Below, piece by piece: positions 5,268 through 6,795 of a DNA stretch of 6,795 bases (position 1 is the stretch's first letter; each line of letters begins with the position of its first letter). The stretch covers positions 1 to 6,795 of the forward strand of contig USDU01000140.1 of NCBI GenBank assembly GCA_900553635.1, given 5' to 3'. A program made the position numbers and the translations under genes. The notes under the pieces are model-generated. The model was not told the origin of the DNA. It saw only the letters and a list, made by a program, of their open reading frames with translations, and did no database searches. This stretch comes from an uncultured Lachnospiraceae bacterium (GTDB taxonomy: Bacteria; Bacillota_A; Clostridia; Lachnospirales; Lachnospiraceae).

Positions 5268-6635
5268 CTATACAAGTTCAGCCTGGCGCTTTTCCATTTT
5301 TCGCATATAGAGAAACCAGACCACAAAGATCGCGCCGCCCGTACATACCCAGGAGGCTACATAGACATTCATCAGTATATCATAGGTGGGGAACCATTTA
5401 AATACCGTCAGAATCCAGATCATACGGAATACAACCGTTCCCAGAATTGTGATAATAGAGGGTTCCAGGGATTTTCCCATACCCCGGAGCGCCGCGCTCT
5501 CCACCTCATAAGTGGCTGTCAGTCCCTCCAGCGAGCAGACATGATGCATCCGCACCAGGCCATAGACCGCCACACTGCTGCTGACGGTATAGATTCCTAC
5601 GAAAAATTCGTCCCAGATCATAAAAATAATGCTCAAAATCTCGGTAAAGCCCATTCCAAACAGCATACAAAGCCAGAAGATCCTTTTACAGCGCTTCAGA
5701 TTCCCCGCGCCAAAATTCTGGCTGGTAAAGGTTACTGCCGCCTGGGCAAAGGCGTTGGCAATATCATACGTAAAATATTCAAAATTCAGCGCCAGGGAGG
5801 ATCCCGCAATGGCGTCCTCTCCAAAGGAATTGATACCGCTCTGGATAAATACATTGGACACGGAAAAAATCGCGCCCTGGATGCCCGCCGGAATTCCAAT
5901 CAGCAGTACCTTTTTTAAATCAGCGCCGTCGATACACAGCCTGTGGAAGCAGAATTGAAATTCATCTGTTCTTGCATGGAGATGAACCATTACCAGCACT
6001 GTACTCAGCACATTGGATATAACCGTGGCAATGGCGACACCTGCCACGCCGAGACCAAATACGATGACCAGCAGAAGGTTCAGAACCACATTTAAAACGC
6101 CGGACAGGATCAGGTAATACATGGGGCGTCTCGTGTCGCCATAGCTTCGAAGAATGGCAGATCCAAAATTATAAAGCACCATGAAGGGCAGTCCGATAAA
6201 ATAAATGCGGATATATAATAATGCCTCATTGATGACTGTTTCCGGAGTTCCGGAAGCCTCCAGCACCAGCCGTGCCGTCAGCATACTGACAGCCAGCAAA
6301 ATCATTCCCAGTATTGCCCCGAAGGTCATAATCGTATGCACCATCCGGCTTATGCTGTCCCGTCTTCCCTGGCCGATCAGATTGGCCAGGGCCGCATTGG
6401 GACCCACCGCCAGTCCCACAATCAGATTGACAAAAATTCCCACTAATGCCACGCAGCTTCCCACTGCCGCCAGAGCCTGAGAGCCCGCAAACCGGCCTAC
6501 CACCGCCACATCGGCTGAGTTAAACAGCTGTTGCAGAATACTGCTGAAAGCCAGCGGAACCGCAAACAGAATCAGCTTCCCCGCCAGGCCGCCGTTCAGC
6601 ATATCCATTTCTTTTGTTTTCTTTCGTTCTTCCAT
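5268..6635 (-). CDS. MATE-family multidrug/metabolite efflux transporter
   Basis: A 455-residue integral membrane protein with the two six-helix halves of MATE transporters. The first half opens with LILFAVPLAFSSILQQLFNS then ADVAVVGRFAGSQALAAVG, the classic MATE helix 1-2 signature, followed by GPNAALANLIGQGRRD. A second-half repeat begins near residue 240 (LKKVLLIGIPAGIQGAIFSV, SQNFGAGNLKRCKRIFW). Family members export cationic compounds using an H+ or Na+ gradient; the substrate is unknown. Length is normal and no frame problem is visible. GGAGAG lies 8 nt before ATG 6635. The TAG at 5270..5268 has no clear terminator after it, so read-through into the riboswitch-cytX unit is possible. A long palindrome occupies the upstream region and may be a regulator site. 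Confidence 0.93.
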   Translation of the reverse strand: MEERKKTKEMDMLNGGLAGKLILFAVPLAFSSILQQLFNSADVAVVGRFAGSQALAAVGSCVALVGIFVNLIVGLAVGPNAALANLIGQGRRDSISRMVHTIMTFGAILGMILLAVSMLTARLVLEASGTPETVINEALLYIRIYFIGLPFMVLYNFGSAILRSYGDTRRPMYYLILSGVLNVVLNLLLVIVFGLGVAGVAIATVISNVLSTVLVMVHLHARTDEFQFCFHRLCIDGADLKKVLLIGIPAGIQGAIFSVSNVFIQSGINSFGEDAIAGSSLALNFEYFTYDIANAFAQAAVTFTSQNFGAGNLKRCKRIFWLCMLFGMGFTEILSIIFMIWDEFFVGIYTVSSSVAVYGLVRMHHVCSLEGLTATYEVESAALRGMGKSLEPSIITILGTVVFRMIWILTVFKWFPTYDILMNVYVASWVCTGGAIFVVWFLYMRKMEKRQAELV

Positions 6636-6668
6636 CTCTATTTCTCTCCGCCGAGTGCGATAATATTT

Positions 6669-6709
6669 TTATGTAATAGGGGATTCCATCGGAATTTCCT
6701 ATTACATAA
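6669..6709. repeat. 41-nt nested palindrome upstream of the MATE gene
   Basis: Perfect 12-bp arms (TTATGTAATAGG and CCTATTACATAA) enclose a further ATTCC-GAT-GGAAT hairpin, separated by a 2-nt mismatch. No U-run follows on either strand, so it is a poor terminator. It lies 33 nt ahead of the MATE start codon and immediately after the tRNA terminator. MATE genes are often controlled by MarR- or TetR-type repressors that bind such repeats. It may overlap the promoter: TATTAT follows on the minus strand, but I could not pair it with a good -35. Confidence 0.65.
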
Positions 6710-6711
6710 GA

Positions 6712-6740
6712 AAAGGTCTCAGAATTCATCTGAGACCTTT
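6712..6740 (-). terminator. Rho-independent terminator of the tRNA gene
   Basis: Perfect 12-bp arms (AAAGGTCTCAGA / TCTGAGACCTTT) with a 5-nt loop begin one base after the tRNA discriminator base. The minus strand continues TTTTCTT. This is a typical tRNA transcript end. Confidence 0.88.
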
Positions 6741-6741
6741 A

Positions 6742-6795
6742 TGCAGGAGATGGGACTTGAACCCACACAGCCTTGCGACTACAGGCACCTGAAGC
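6742..6795 (-). tRNA. tRNA-Leu (anticodon CAG), 3' portion; 5' end beyond window
   Basis: On the minus strand the sequence gives the end of the anticodon arm (loop TTCAGGT, anticodon CAG, 3' stem GCCTG), a class II variable arm (AGTC-GCAA-GGCT), a T-arm (GTGGG, TTCAAGT, CCCAT) and the acceptor 3' strand CTCCTGC with discriminator A. The long variable arm and discriminator A fit leucine. CCA is not encoded. The missing 5' half should contain GCAGGAG to pair with the acceptor strand and CAGGC for the anticodon stem. Confidence 0.85.

Noticed and set aside
4919..5401. Plus-strand 160-aa open frame
   Set aside because: It runs antisense across the cytX fragment, the riboswitch remnant and the MATE end. 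It has no protein-like features.
5541..5958. Two overlapping plus-strand frames inside the MATE gene
   Set aside because: They are antisense shadows of a strongly supported MATE coding region.
6669..6709. The palindrome as a rho-independent terminator
   Set aside because: No T-run follows on either strand, and the tRNA already has its own terminator at 6712-6740.
6742..6795. Reading the tRNA anticodon as TCA (suppressor-type)
   Set aside because: Shifting the 7-nt loop by one base to CTTCAGG would give TCA, but TTCAGGT pairs the visible stem bases correctly and gives CAG, which fits the leucine-type variable arm and discriminator A.
1..6795. CRISPR array, phage genes or a complete transposon end-to-end
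   Set aside because: No regularly spaced repeats and no phage structural genes were seen. The far end of the IS element lies outside the window.

Overview
The window looks like a chromosomal stretch from a Clostridia-type Firmicute, most likely a gut Lachnospiraceae. This is an inference from moderate GC, strong GGAGG-type ribosome binding sites, a CCA-less tRNA-Leu gene, a THI-box riboswitch remnant, and the protein families present. Every gene I can support lies on the minus strand, so the region is described from high to low coordinates.

Right side (6795 to 4584): the 3' part of a class II tRNA-Leu with its terminator is followed by an unusual 41-nt palindrome and a complete MATE-family efflux protein (5268..6635). 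Next come a promoter and the first half of a TPP (THI-box) riboswitch. The riboswitch runs straight into the last ~160 codons of a CytX-type NCS1 permease. The second half of the riboswitch and the permease N-terminus are missing, which looks like one deletion. A strong terminator closes this unit.

Middle (4538 to 3106): a promoter, a YbaK/EbsC-type aminoacyl-tRNA deacylase gene and a small secreted lipoprotein gene form an ordinary-looking block. It is followed by a perfect 33-nt palindrome and a second, partial copy of its arm. These lie between the lipoprotein gene and a helix-turn-helix gene, and could be a terminator, an operator, or both.

Left side (3049 to 1): this is accessory DNA in decay. 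An intact HTH protein carries a C-terminal domain resembling the N-terminal piece of HipA-like kinases. It overlaps by ATGA a HipA-type kinase C-lobe that lacks its N-lobe and has a one-base A-tract frameshift. A tiny frameshifted basic gene follows, then a composite hairpin terminator. Beyond it is an IS200/IS605-type unit. Its tnpA has an internal deletion that removed the HUH motif, while its tnpB is open for all 422 visible codons with the RuvC D-E-D triad intact, and runs off the window.

Main points of interest: a tnpB with an intact RuvC triad beside a dead transposase; a possible HTH/HipA-N fusion paired with a separate kinase lobe (a split-HipA arrangement); the riboswitch-cytX deletion fusion; and two long perfect palindromes. 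I did not find a clearly new intact system. The HTH/HipA-like module is the best candidate, but its kinase partner is broken here.
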